64,000 bases of DNA from Terriglobia bacterium (GCA_020073215.1 JAIQFO010000002.1:1-64000); one strand, 5' to 3'. Shown: positions 26,448-35,481, numbered from the stretch's first letter. Made by a program: numbers and translations. Notes: generated from the letters alone by a model not told the origin.

Positions 26448-27356
26448 TTACGCCGCGACGGATCGGGCAGTTTTTCTGTAGCGCCACAGGACCAGTGCCA
26501 GACCGGACGCGATCAGCACCATGGACGAGGGCTCGGGAACCGGTGGCGGCTTATGATGACGGCAGCGTTTAGAAACAACGCCGTCGACGACGGGGCAACC
26601 TCCGGTAAGCGGCAGCCCGGTGGACACATACGGGAAGAAGAAGCTATTGGCGAATAGCTTGGGCGGAGTCGGCTGGCCGCCGGGCAAGTCGGCCGGGGCG
26701 AGCAGGGGCCGGACGGGAAACGACGGTCCTGGTTCAAGCTGGGAGACGGGCCGGTCCATAACATCTTCCTCAGGCTCTTCGTTCGAAACTTCGGGCTTGG
26801 CCGTGTCGGAAATCTGGTTGCCACAACGCGCACGCGCCGTGATTTTGCCGTCGGTCAGCAGTAACTCGCCGGGGTGGAGGCGAATTTTTCTGCGCGTCCA
26901 GAAAACGGTGTTGCGGATGCGATAGGAAAGATAAACCTCGCGGGCCTCGCGGGCGCGCACCAGACGGGCTTGGCTGAAGTCGAAGCGGGCGTAATGCCGG
27001 CGAACGACGTAGTCGCGCGCCGCGGCGTAGCGGAGGTCGTCCGCATCCTTCACGCCCCCGGGTACCACCGAGTACGGATAGACGTTGGGAATCCGGCCAA
27101 GAAATCTGGGCCGGGCGGAGCGCGCCGCCATCAATGCGAGATCTTTGCGGATGTTCTGGCGCGACCAGAAGGAGTCGGGCAGAATCTGAGAAGCATGCCA
27201 GGTGGGGAGCGCGAAATGGCGAGCTGCACTCTGCCAGCAGGCGCCGGCGATGAGCGTGCATGCAACCACCGCGACCAAGGTCCGCTGGATGCGCAGACGC
27301 CGTCGATACCAGCTCCGCCTTCGCCGCGCGGTCTTTCCAATCATGCCGTCGTTCAA
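26448..27356 (-). CDS. PEP-CTERM sorted exported protein
   Basis: 302 residues. The N-terminus is highly basic (RRRRSWYRRRLRIQR) followed by a hydrophobic segment (~28-42) that should export it. The C-terminus has a PEP-CTERM signal: VPEPSSMVLIASGLALVLW then RYRKTARS. Such proteins are processed by exosortase and usually go to the surface or the exopolysaccharide matrix; no exosortase gene is in this window. The central part has no recognised domain, but has an extended basic/aromatic region and a Pro-rich stretch before the tail. It points to a surface-polysaccharide lifestyle like the 41-64 kb locus. Confidence 0.72.
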   Translation of the reverse strand: MNDGMIGKTARRRRSWYRRRLRIQRTLVAVVACTLIAGACWQSAARHFALPTWHASQILPDSFWSRQNIRKDLALMAARSARPRFLGRIPNVYPYSVVPGGVKDADDLRYAAARDYVVRRHYARFDFSQARLVRAREAREVYLSYRIRNTVFWTRRKIRLHPGELLLTDGKITARARCGNQISDTAKPEVSNEEPEEDVMDRPVSQLEPGPSFPVRPLLAPADLPGGQPTPPKLFANSFFFPYVSTGLPLTGGCPVVDGVVSKRCRHHKPPPVPEPSSMVLIASGLALVLWRYRKTARSVAA

Positions 27357-27686
27357 AACCTTACTCCTACCTGGCTTTTGAGCCAGGGGCGGCTGAGGGA
27401 GAGCTATTTATAAGAGCATTCCGGCATCCAAAGGCAAGGTGTAGAACCTGCCCAGATCCAAGAACTTACGGTACAACACGGGCCAGTTTAGCAGAATTGT
27501 GCAAGGAGTTTTCCTCAAAATGAAAGTTTGTCCGCTGGGGGTTCCCAATCCGGAAACACCCTGGAAACCGAGGGGACACCAGGCCACATCCCGCACCTGG
27601 AGCGGGTTTTGGTCGACGGGCGGCCCGGCTTCGGTCTACGAAATCACGGAACGGCGGGCGGGAACAGCCGGAAACTGAGGAGAACT

Positions 27687-27736
27687 TGGTGGAGCTAGTC
27701 GGGCTCGAACCGACGACCTCATCGTTGCGAACGATG
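27687..27736 (-). tRNA. tRNA-Ala 3' fragment (att-site duplicate)
   Basis: 50 nt identical to the 3' part of the intact tRNA-Ala at 35542-35617, from the anticodon stem-loop through CCA, in the same orientation. The 5' half (acceptor strand, D arm) is missing, so it is not a functional tRNA. It marks the distal end of the putative island. Confidence 0.85.
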
Positions 27737-27800
27737 GAGTCCTCCAAGAAACCTCAATTTGGCGTGCACTTGGCAGCCAATTACGGTCCAAAACGGTCCA

Positions 27801-27851
27801 ATTCAAACAGGCTCGCCGGGGTTGCCTCACAACTTCATTGGCACGGAGAGG
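27801..27851 (+). repeat. Inner inverted repeat, left copy
   Basis: A ~50-nt stretch centred on GGCTCGCCGGGGTTGCCTCA that reappears, inverted, at 35429-35481 with roughly 80% identity by eye. Both lie ~60-110 nt inside the tRNA-derived ends. Confidence 0.55.
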
Positions 27852-27989
27852 TCGCAAAGGGTTTTTCAGCCGGAACGCAATGCCTCAGGGCGCAGGTGCT
27901 CGAATAGTGCCTACCGTTTATCGTGCTCTTGATGCCAAGCAATTAACCGTGTCGCAAGTTCCGTGTTTTGTTCGTCCCGCAGGTTCTGC

Positions 27990-28218
27990 GTAGCGGGGAT
28001 GGGGGCATGGGGCAAGGGGCCGGCTCTGGTGGAGAACGACATCCCTCCCGATGTGCCAGCGGCCGTCTGCCGCGGCATCGTGATTGCAAAATCGCTGTAC
28101 GCGTTCGGCGCCTTGCTTTGCGTCGTCAGCACTTTTTTGGAGCATCACGTTCATCGTGCTGGTGCAGTTCTACTACGCTCTCGGACCGCGCCTGCCCGGC
28201 AGAGCAGCGAACTGATGT
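27990..28218 (+). pseudogene. TMEM175-like channel, frameshifted 3' remnant
   Basis: In one frame the sequence reads DIPPDVPAAVCRG then IVIAKSLYAFGALLCVVST. After a run of six T (28132-28137) the +1 frame continues FWSITFIVLVQFYY then ALGPRLPGRAAN and stops. Joined, this matches the C-terminal helices of TMEM175-type (DUF1211) potassium channels. One extra T and the lack of any 5' part make it a remnant. Family recognition is from the helix motif only. Confidence 0.55.
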
Positions 28219-28244
28219 AACGTAAATAGCGAGACCAACGCCAC

Positions 28245-29549
28245 CTAATCATTGAGCTCGAAATCTCTCCTCATTTTGCCGGTGCCGCTGGCGGCGACTT
28301 GCGGAAATCGATCGCGTCCTGAAATCACCGCCGCGTAAAGTAAGACCGCACTCAACGCAAACAGAACCCAGATGAAGTACGGGGCGATAACAAGGTTCCA
28401 CCACCACGACTGCATCACCCGCAGTGCCAAATATAGCTGCAATCGGGTCAAGACCCCTTGACCAGGGACGAGCAACAGCAGCAGCAGGAAAAGAACGGCG
28501 CGGCGTGTCCATCGCAGCTGCTGGTCGACGCTCCCCAATGCCCAGCAGAGTGCCAGAGTAAGGATGCCAGCGTCGTTGACACGGTGATAGACCGAAAGAA
28601 AACTCAAGGCGAGTAGCGAGCTGATGGCGAGAGGTTCGGACCGCACACCGCCGCGGAACACGACGTACGCCCAGACCACCATCCCCAAAATGAAGATTGC
28701 GTGGGCCAAAAGATTTGCAGAAATTGCGCTATGCACCAATGGGTATAAAACCACCTGGAGATTCACCAAGTGCAGCCGAGACGGATTGGCGGTCGTAAAG
28801 TCGTTTTGACCGCCGGGTCCAAACCAGTAGTTCAAATCCTCTCGGTAGTTAGCGACGAGTGCGGTAAGAGAGAGAGGAATGCGAACGACGGCCGTTCCGA
28901 TGAGGGCGACACCGCCCAACAAACAGACCTCTACCAGTCGCCATCGTCGACGCAGCAGGTAGAAAACGAAGATCCATAGACCAAGCTGGGGTTTGAGACC
29001 GGCAGCCAGAGCGATCATGATTCCCGCGGCGGCATCATGTCCCTGGCGGGCAAGATAGACCGCAAGAAAACAGCATGCGATAGCGATAGGCGCCGCGTTG
29101 CCCACATGGATCGCCGTGTGGAAAGAAGCAAATGCGAATACAAAAGTGGCGATGAACCACGTCTTATCGGAGCCCGGAGGCGACTCCCCTATTCTGACCA
29201 GAGTCCACGTCGTGATTCCGACTGCGATGACACTGAGCAAGACCCACGCAGCGTCGGCCCATCCCCAAGGCAGGAAGCTGAACGGGACAACCAGCACATA
29301 GGCGGTAGGCGGATAAATAGGCACGACCACAAGCGAGGAGTGTGTCAACTGCCTGGCCGTGGCATTGACCAAAGCAACATCGTACGGATTCTTGCCGTGC
29401 CGCCAAAGCCAGGCGCCAACGTAAGGATCGGAGAAATCGTTACGGCTGCTAGTGAAAGCGGGAACGACACCGCGAAAGACAAAATCGGCGAGCATCAGCA
29501 AAATCACAACTGCGAGCAGCACTCGAATCGGTCTTATCTTCCGTGTCAT
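28245..29549 (-). CDS. GT87-like (DUF2029) membrane glycosyltransferase
   Basis: 434 residues with about ten membrane helices. It fits the DUF2029/GT87 family of polyprenol-phosphate-sugar dependent transferases (mannosyltransferase-like GT-C fold). Family-like features are NDFSDPYVGAWLWRHGKNPYD after the first helix (acidic D in the first periplasmic loop), the IYPPTAYVLVVPFSFLPW block and AAGLKPQLGLW. It would add a sugar on the periplasmic side of the inner membrane. It is the first cargo gene at the left of the putative island, oriented away from the rest. Donor and acceptor are unknown. Confidence 0.75.
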   Translation of the reverse strand: MTRKIRPIRVLLAVVILLMLADFVFRGVVPAFTSSRNDFSDPYVGAWLWRHGKNPYDVALVNATARQLTHSSLVVVPIYPPTAYVLVVPFSFLPWGWADAAWVLLSVIAVGITTWTLVRIGESPPGSDKTWFIATFVFAFASFHTAIHVGNAAPIAIACCFLAVYLARQGHDAAAGIMIALAAGLKPQLGLWIFVFYLLRRRWRLVEVCLLGGVALIGTAVVRIPLSLTALVANYREDLNYWFGPGGQNDFTTANPSRLHLVNLQVVLYPLVHSAISANLLAHAIFILGMVVWAYVVFRGGVRSEPLAISSLLALSFLSVYHRVNDAGILTLALCWALGSVDQQLRWTRRAVLFLLLLLLVPGQGVLTRLQLYLALRVMQSWWWNLVIAPYFIWVLFALSAVLLYAAVISGRDRFPQVAASGTGKMRRDFELND

Positions 29550-29848
29550 TGGGCAGGCCGCGCCAACCCTGGGGCGCCATTCGGTTCAAATGGCCTGGCC
29601 GATGGATGACTGTGCTCTACCTGCATTCAAGCAACGTTATCACACCATCTTCCGGGGGCTCCGCAGATCCACGGGGTCCATCAGTGTCATGCGTCCAGAG
29701 ACCCCGCACTGCGAGCTTTGTTCCCGGTACAATATCGTCCATCGTAATGCGATTGATTCCTTAGCATTGTGCTACTCTAACCTGCCTGCCTGTTGTAATA
29801 TTCTCTGCCTGCCGGATGAATTAAGAACGAAATCGAGGGAGGTTGCCT

Positions 29849-31393
29849 ATGAACAGTTGCCGCTTGGCCACAGTCCAAAAGAGAGTCGCTGGGGGAATTC
29901 TCACAGCCGCGTTAACCTTTGCTGCCGTTGCTTGCGGCACTTCCAGTTCGCAGCCGTCCTTGCGCGGGGAGGTCGCCGCCACCGCGAATCCTCTCGTCGC
30001 GCAGTACATGATTTCACCTTCAAGAGATGCCCAGGTGGCCGTGGAATTCGGACTCGACACTTCCTACGGCTTCCAGACCTCGCCTCAACCCACGCCCTCG
30101 GGAGGCGGCAGCACCACCGTGTTGGTGGCCGGGATGCAACAGAACTCCACCTATCACATGCGTGCGGTCGTTACCTTCACTAACGGCGGGCAGGTGGTTG
30201 ACAGCGATCACACCTTCATCACCGGACCCGCGCCCGCCGGCCGCATCCCTACCCTCACAGTAACTACTCCGGCCGGAATCAGCCCGGCACCCGGAGTCGA
30301 ACTGGTGGGACTCAACCCCGGCACCTCGAATCAGCTTCGCATCGTGGCCGTCGACCCAGCCGGCAACCTTATTTGGTACTACGACTACGACACGACCCTG
30401 GGAACCGCGACGCCCATAAAGCTTCTGCCCAATGGTCATTTCCTTGTGCTTTTGTCCCCGGGGCTCGAAAAGGCTGGAGCCGTCCGCGAGATTGATCTTG
30501 CCGGAAACACGATCAATCAATTCACCAATGATGACCTCAATCAATGGCTAACGACCGCTGGCGTCAACTTCCAGGCATTCGGGATCCATCATGATTTTAT
30601 TGCCATGGACAACGGACATCTTCTGCTGTTGGTGTCGGTGAACAAGTCCTTCACCGACCTTCCCGGCTATCCCGGCACGACCGTCGTACAAGGCGACGCA
30701 ATCGTGGACCTCGATCCCAGCCTCAAACCGGTGTGGGTCTGGTCTGCTTTTGACCACCTTGATGTAAACCGGCATCCCATGAACTTTCCTGACTGGACCC
30801 ACTGCAACGCTCTCCTCTACCTTGACGACGGCAACCTCCTGCTGTCCGTACGCCATCAGTCCTGGCTGCTCAAGATCGACTATGCCAACGGGCAAGGCTC
30901 CGGGGACATTCTCTGGAAGCTCGGCTACGAGGGCGACTTCACCCTCGCCTCCGGCGCTCCCGCCGACTGGTTCTATGCCCAGCACTATCCCGATATCATC
31001 AGCCCCAACAGTACGGGAGACTTCCTTCTGGCGGTCTTCGATAACGGAGACAATCGCGTCCTCGACACCAGCGGGACGACCTGCGGCTCTGCCGGCGCCC
31101 CTGCGTGCTACAGCCGGCCGGCGGTCTTTGAGGTCAACGAAGCCGCCCACACGGCCCAGCTCAATTGGGCATACCCTACGGTCTACTCGTTCTGGGGAGG
31201 GGTGGCCCAGGAACTTCCCAATACCAACATCTTTTTCAACATGTCAACTCCGGCCAATGACAGCACCGGAGCGCGTGCCATGGAACTCACCCAGGAGGCG
31301 ATACCCCAGGTGATCTGGCAGCTCGAGGTGACCGGCCAGAACTCATATCGCACCATTCATCTCCCCAGCCTGTACCCGGAGGTCCAATGGTGA
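29849..31393 (+). CDS. Arylsulfate sulfotransferase (AssT)-like lipoprotein
   Basis: 514 residues from the ATG at 29849 (GAGGGAGGT upstream). The N-terminus carries a lipobox (FAAVAC, C29), so it is probably a periplasmic lipoprotein. A fibronectin-like region (~45-125) precedes a six-bladed propeller of the ASST family (PF05935). The expected residues are all there: H247/H248 (FGIHHDF), H318 (WTHCN), R335 (SVRHQ) and H379 (YAQHYP). H379 matches the E. coli AssT histidine that carries the sulfuryl group. Such enzymes move sulfate between phenolic esters without PAPS. The substrate is unknown. Confidence 0.82.
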   Translation: MNSCRLATVQKRVAGGILTAALTFAAVACGTSSSQPSLRGEVAATANPLVAQYMISPSRDAQVAVEFGLDTSYGFQTSPQPTPSGGGSTTVLVAGMQQNSTYHMRAVVTFTNGGQVVDSDHTFITGPAPAGRIPTLTVTTPAGISPAPGVELVGLNPGTSNQLRIVAVDPAGNLIWYYDYDTTLGTATPIKLLPNGHFLVLLSPGLEKAGAVREIDLAGNTINQFTNDDLNQWLTTAGVNFQAFGIHHDFIAMDNGHLLLLVSVNKSFTDLPGYPGTTVVQGDAIVDLDPSLKPVWVWSAFDHLDVNRHPMNFPDWTHCNALLYLDDGNLLLSVRHQSWLLKIDYANGQGSGDILWKLGYEGDFTLASGAPADWFYAQHYPDIISPNSTGDFLLAVFDNGDNRVLDTSGTTCGSAGAPACYSRPAVFEVNEAAHTAQLNWAYPTVYSFWGGVAQELPNTNIFFNMSTPANDSTGARAMELTQEAIPQVIWQLEVTGQNSYRTIHLPSLYPEVQW

Positions 31394-31530
31394 TCTGCGC
31401 CGCGATCCTACGTCCGCTCAGTGGATCAGTGGAGGCTCGCCCGTGAACCTCACCGATCGCGGATTAGACTGTATTTGCACCGGAGGGTGACGGCGCTTTT
31501 CCCTTGATTCCTCCGGACGCTCGCGCCTCT

Positions 31531-31536
31531 TAGGAT
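31531..31536 (+). promoter_or_regulatory. Probable -10 box (TAGGAT) of a leaderless gene
   Basis: TAGGAT ends 6 nt before the TTG at 31543 and no Shine-Dalgarno is present. The assignment is weaker than the other leaderless cases because the start codon is TTG. Confidence 0.3.
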
Positions 31537-31542
31537 CCGTTC

Positions 31543-32175
31543 TTGGCGACTCTGCCCTCCAATACCGTTGGGATTCTGCATGAGCGGTTGGTGTTTGGCC
31601 GCAGGGTCGGCATCCTGTCCGATTGGTTTGCCAAGCTTGTTCCGAAGGGCGCGCGCGTTCTTGACGTTGGTTGCGGAGACGGCCTGATCTCGGCTGTTCT
31701 CCAGTCCAAGCGGCCCGACCTCCTGGTGCGGGGAATTGACGTACTGGCTCGCGCTCAGACCCACATCCCCGTCGAACTTTTCGACGGATCGCGGATCCCT
31801 TTCGACGATCGGTCTTTCGATGTGGTCCTCTTCTCCGACGTCTTGCATCATACCGACGACCCGACGATCCTGCTCCGTGAGGCGTGGAGGGTAACGAAGC
31901 ACAGCGTACTCATTAAGGATCACAACCGGAACGGAATCGCTGCGGGTCTGCGCTTGCGTTTCATGGATTGGGTGGGAAATGCAAGGTTTGGGGTAGCTCT
32001 CCCTTACAACTACTGGAGCCGGAGCCAGTGGCAGAGTGCGTGGAGCCGCGTCGGACTTCAACCCCGACAGTTGATCACCACAGTTGGTCTCTATTCTGTC
32101 CCAGCCGGCTGGGTATTCGATGCACAGCTCCAATTCATCGCGTGGTTGGCGAAGATCGAGCCCCGGCAAACATGA
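31543..32175 (+). CDS. Class I SAM-dependent methyltransferase
   Basis: 210 residues. Motif I VLDVGCGDGLIS (~39-50), an acidic residue after strand 2 (GIDVL), and FDVVLFSDVLHHTDD define a Methyltransf_11-type enzyme. LLREAWRVTKHSVLIKDH is the usual post-motif region. The substrate is unknown, but the neighbours (glycosyltransferases, sulfotransferase) suggest modification of a sugar or lipid carrier. The start is a TTG with no ribosome binding site and a TAGGAT 6 nt upstream. It is convergent with the glycosyltransferase gene, the two stop codons touching. Confidence 0.85.
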   Translation: MATLPSNTVGILHERLVFGRRVGILSDWFAKLVPKGARVLDVGCGDGLISAVLQSKRPDLLVRGIDVLARAQTHIPVELFDGSRIPFDDRSFDVVLFSDVLHHTDDPTILLREAWRVTKHSVLIKDHNRNGIAAGLRLRFMDWVGNARFGVALPYNYWSRSQWQSAWSRVGLQPRQLITTVGLYSVPAGWVFDAQLQFIAWLAKIEPRQT

Positions 32176-33396
32176 TCATCGACGCCGCAGTCCCAGCACG
32201 CTCAAGAAGAAGCTGGCGAACACCGTCTGCACGCCGAGCGTGAGAAACAATGACGCCGGGATTACCCATCGCATGGTCTGGGCATAGTCCAGCGCACCGA
32301 AATGCTGGGATCGCCAAAAGCCCACGGCATAGATCGACACCCCAAGGCCCGCCGAAATCAGCAACGCGCCCAAAAGCAGTCCGACCTCGAGCGTGATGTA
32401 GCGGAAGGCCTTGTCGAGTGTCGGGTCTGGCGGGAGCAAGCCCTCCGAAATCGCGAATAGTTTTGTGAAAACAGCAAAAGCGATCGCCTGAAACCCCAGC
32501 AACACGAAAACGGCGGCATAGAGAAGTGTGTGCACATCGAAGGTCACGCCGGCCACGGTCCGGGACGCAGGCAACAGCCACGCGCCCAGCAATGTACCGA
32601 GCAGCATCAGCCCAAGGCCAGGGTATAGAAACAGCCAGCGCGGACTGTAAAGGAGCAGAAAGCGCAAATGCCGCCAGCCATCGCGCCACGTGCGCAGATG
32701 CGGGGGACGGCTGCGTCCGTCTGGAGAAAGCGTGGTGGGCACCTCAGCAATCCGCATCTTGAAAAGAGCGGCTTTTACCACCATTTCTGAGGCAAACTCC
32801 ATGCCCGTCGTGCGCAGCCCCATACGCTCGTATGCATCCTTGCGAAAAGCCCGAAGACCGCAGTGAAAATCACCCGCGCTGCTGCGGAACAGCACCCGGC
32901 CAACCTTAGTAAGAATCGGATTTCCAAGGTACCGGTGCAGCGCGGGCATCGCGCCCTTCTGAATACCTCCGCGGAAGCGGTTGCCCATGACCAGGTCCGA
33001 GCCCCGGCGCAGTTGCTCAACGAAGCGCGGGATGTGGCCAAAGTCATAGCTGTCGTCTGCATCTCCCATGACGATGAACTTGCCACGGGAGGCCGCAATC
33101 CCGCCCATCAGGGCATTGCCGTATCCCTTGGCGCTAACATGCACAACGCGGGCGCCCAATTGTTCGGCGATCTCGATGGAACGGTCGGTGCTGCCATTGT
33201 CGGCCACGATGACCTCGCCCGCGATGCTGGCGTCCGCGATCGCGCGCTGCGCCTTGCCAATGCAGGCGGCCAGCGTTTCTTCCTCATTCAAGCAGGGCAT
33301 GACCACCGACAATTCGAGCGGTTCTTCCTGACGCAAAGGCACAACGGCGTGCTGTGCTTCGACGGCTTTCACTTCCGACCGGGAGACCAGGGCCAC
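32176..33396 (-). CDS. DPM1-like family 2 glycosyltransferase with membrane helices
   Basis: 406 residues from the GTG at 33396, which has AAGGAG 7 nt upstream; the longer frame to 33669 would overlap the divergent neighbour and is not conserved. The GT-A domain (~25-255) shows LSVVMPCLNEEETL, VADNGSTDRS and the metal-binding GDADDSYDF. Four membrane helices follow (~275-400). This is the dolichyl/polyprenyl-phosphate mannose or glucose synthase type, which charges the lipid-linked sugar used by GT-C enzymes. That matches the GT87- and GT39-like proteins beside it: donor maker plus users. Confidence 0.85.
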   Translation of the reverse strand: MALVSRSEVKAVEAQHAVVPLRQEEPLELSVVMPCLNEEETLAACIGKAQRAIADASIAGEVIVADNGSTDRSIEIAEQLGARVVHVSAKGYGNALMGGIAASRGKFIVMGDADDSYDFGHIPRFVEQLRRGSDLVMGNRFRGGIQKGAMPALHRYLGNPILTKVGRVLFRSSAGDFHCGLRAFRKDAYERMGLRTTGMEFASEMVVKAALFKMRIAEVPTTLSPDGRSRPPHLRTWRDGWRHLRFLLLYSPRWLFLYPGLGLMLLGTLLGAWLLPASRTVAGVTFDVHTLLYAAVFVLLGFQAIAFAVFTKLFAISEGLLPPDPTLDKAFRYITLEVGLLLGALLISAGLGVSIYAVGFWRSQHFGALDYAQTMRWVIPASLFLTLGVQTVFASFFLSVLGLRRR

Positions 33397-33612
33397 GGTT
33401 GCTCTCCTTGAGTCCAAACCATTACCAGCTGTGCAAGGAGTGTATCCGAGGCACGCGAGAACTTGAAGAGGCTCCGCCCAGAGGACGGCGGTCATGGCAG
33501 ATTCGGGTTCCGTCGGATTTTCGCTGCATGGTAGGATCATCGAGAATCCTGCGGGGTTTTGGTTCGGAGGGCGGCATCGCACTCTCCCGCAATCATCTGA
33601 CAAAAAGAGCTC

Positions 33613-35256
33613 GTGGACGCCTCCCGCATCACCGTGACAGCCTTGGGTCTCCTGACGGCGTTCGCGCAACGTTTTGCCGATCCCTGGCTCAAGAGAATCG
33701 AAGACACAGGCGCACGGTTAGCGCAGAGAAAAGGCGCCGTCATCTTCGGCGCTGCATTGGTATCCATCGTGGCGCGCCTGCTGTTGCTCCCATGGGCTCC
33801 TGTACCGATCCCGAATGTCCATGACGAGTTCAGTTACCTGCTGGCTGCCGACACCTTTGTCCACGGAAGACTAACCAACTTACCCCATCAATTATGGGTC
33901 TTCTTCGACACCTTCCATGTGCTCCAGCACCCCACCTATGCCTCGGCTTACCCCCCGGCGCAGGGCATGGTGCTGGCCCTGGGGCAACTGCTGGGAAATC
34001 CGTGGATCGGAGTTCTGCTCAGCATGGCGGCGATGTGCGCCGCCGTGGCCTGGGCGCTGCAGGGTTGGTTGCCGGCTCGTTGGGCGTTGCTCGGCACCTT
34101 GATCGCCCTTCTGCGTGTCGATCTCATGAGCTATTGGGTCGATGGCTACTGGGGCGGCGCGGTCGCCGCCACCGGCGGAGCGCTGGTGATCGGGGCGCTC
34201 CCACGAATCCTCCGACGTCATAGGCTCCGGGATTCTGCGCTCATGGGAGTAGGTGCAGCCCTGCTCGCCAATAGCCGGCCGGTTGAGGGCCTGCTCTTCT
34301 GCCTTCCGGTTGCGGTAGTTATTTGCCTACGGCTGTTCCGACCGGGAAGGGGAGACTTCAGATTGAAATTAGCAAGGGCTCTGTTGCCGCCGATCCTCAT
34401 TCTCGCGTTTACCGTCGTATTCATGGGCTATTACAACTGGCGCGTAACGGGCAACGTCCTTCTGTTCCCTCATGTGCTTGAGAATCGGCAGTACGGGGAT
34501 TTCCCGATATTCGTCTGGCAACCCGCAAAACCCGCGCTTACGTATACGAACCCCCAGTTCACCGTTTTTTTTTCGGGCTGGGTCCGACATGAATTCCTTG
34601 GGCGATCCTGGGCTCGACAAAGCCTAACCAAGTGCCATGAGGGCTGGAGCTTCTTCCTGGGACCAGCGCTCTCGATTCCGTTTCTGACATTGCCCTGGCT
34701 GGTCTTTGACCGCAGGGTTCGTTTCTTGATGATTCAGGCTCTCTGGTGCGGGATTTGGCTGCTACTGGTCATTTGGTTTGAGCCGCACTACGCGGCTCCT
34801 CTGACCGCTACAATTTTCATCATCATCACTCAGGCGATCAGGCACCTTCGCCAGTGGAAGCTGAAAACTTATCGCGTAGGAATCTTCGTCTCGCGCCTGA
34901 TCGTAGTCCTGCTGGTTGCGAGAATATTTTTGCCCGGCGCAGAAATCGTGAACACCCCACGGCGTGGCTGGAATCTGTCGCGCGCGCAAATCATCGGCCA
35001 ATTGCAGGCCACGTCCCAGAAGCATCTCGTGATAGTTCACTATGCTCCAGATCATGACGTGAACCAGGAGTGGGTGTATAACGCCGCGGACATCGACGCC
35101 GCGAAAATCGTTTGGGCGCGCGAGATTCCAGGCCGCGACCTCAAACCGCTGCTCGATTACTACCGCGACCGGAGGATCTGGCTGCTCGATGCCGATACCC
35201 ATCCTCCTCAATTCAAGCCCTATCCCAGTGACGCAACCGCTCAGAGTTCGCACTGA
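33613..35256 (+). CDS. GT39/ArnT-like polytopic membrane transferase
   Basis: 547 residues with about 10-11 membrane helices. After the first helix comes PNVHDEFSYLLAADTFVHG; the acidic DE pair (D71, E72) in the first periplasmic loop is the hallmark of GT-C transferases that use lipid-phosphate sugars. The C-terminal ~90 residues form a soluble domain ending HPPQFKPYPSD. No exact family is certain. The start is a GTG with AAAGAG upstream. It probably takes sugar from the lipid donor made by the divergent DPM1-like enzyme. A T8 run at ~34565 and lower GC in places hint at foreign origin. Confidence 0.7.
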   Translation: MDASRITVTALGLLTAFAQRFADPWLKRIEDTGARLAQRKGAVIFGAALVSIVARLLLLPWAPVPIPNVHDEFSYLLAADTFVHGRLTNLPHQLWVFFDTFHVLQHPTYASAYPPAQGMVLALGQLLGNPWIGVLLSMAAMCAAVAWALQGWLPARWALLGTLIALLRVDLMSYWVDGYWGGAVAATGGALVIGALPRILRRHRLRDSALMGVGAALLANSRPVEGLLFCLPVAVVICLRLFRPGRGDFRLKLARALLPPILILAFTVVFMGYYNWRVTGNVLLFPHVLENRQYGDFPIFVWQPAKPALTYTNPQFTVFFSGWVRHEFLGRSWARQSLTKCHEGWSFFLGPALSIPFLTLPWLVFDRRVRFLMIQALWCGIWLLLVIWFEPHYAAPLTATIFIIITQAIRHLRQWKLKTYRVGIFVSRLIVVLLVARIFLPGAEIVNTPRRGWNLSRAQIIGQLQATSQKHLVIVHYAPDHDVNQEWVYNAADIDAAKIVWAREIPGRDLKPLLDYYRDRRIWLLDADTHPPQFKPYPSDATAQSSH

Positions 35257-35257
35257 G

Positions 35258-35391
35258 GTGGGCTATATCGAGGGTTGGTACGTTGCTGAGAGCCACCGAC
35301 ACAAGGGGATAGGTAGGAAACTTTTAGTCGTGGCAGAGGACTGGGCACGCAGCCAAGGGTACGTTGAGATGGCGTCGGAACCGCGAAAGGC
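35258..35391 (+). pseudogene. AAC(6')-like GNAT acetyltransferase fragment
   Basis: The reading VGYIEGWYVAESHRHKGIG then RKLLVVAEDWARSQGYVEMAS matches the acetyl-CoA loop and following helix of aminoglycoside 6'-acetyltransferase-type GNAT proteins. The N-terminal third and the C-terminal part are missing, and the previous gene's stop codon overlaps the left edge. It is a scrap, not an active resistance gene. Confidence 0.55.
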
Positions 35392-35428
35392 TGCCCTGAC
35401 CCGGTTCTGGGTGCTTCTAAGGACCTAA

Positions 35429-35481
35429 CCTCTCCCGCGCAGTGAACGTGTGAGGCAAACCCCCGGCGAGCCGATTTGAAT
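35429..35481 (-). repeat. Inner inverted repeat, right copy
   Basis: On the minus strand this reads ATTCAAATCGGCTCGCCGG and continues with GTTTGCCTCACA, matching 27801-27851 on the plus strand. It lies ~60 nt inside the tRNA-Ala gene. Confidence 0.55.

Noticed and set aside
27521-27679. 52-codon ORF with AAGGAG before the left island end
   Set aside because: No similarity, low-complexity composition; not enough support to call a gene.
27686-27907. ORF beginning MVELVGLEPTTSS
   Set aside because: Its first part is the tRNA-Ala fragment read as protein, a common annotation artefact; the rest has no support.
33397-33669. N-terminal extension of the DPM1-like glycosyltransferase
   Set aside because: It overlaps the divergent gene at 33613 and lacks similarity; the GTG at 33396 has a strong Shine-Dalgarno.
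28245-35256. Integrase or mobilisation gene inside the island
   Set aside because: I looked for tyrosine and serine recombinase motifs on both strands and found none.
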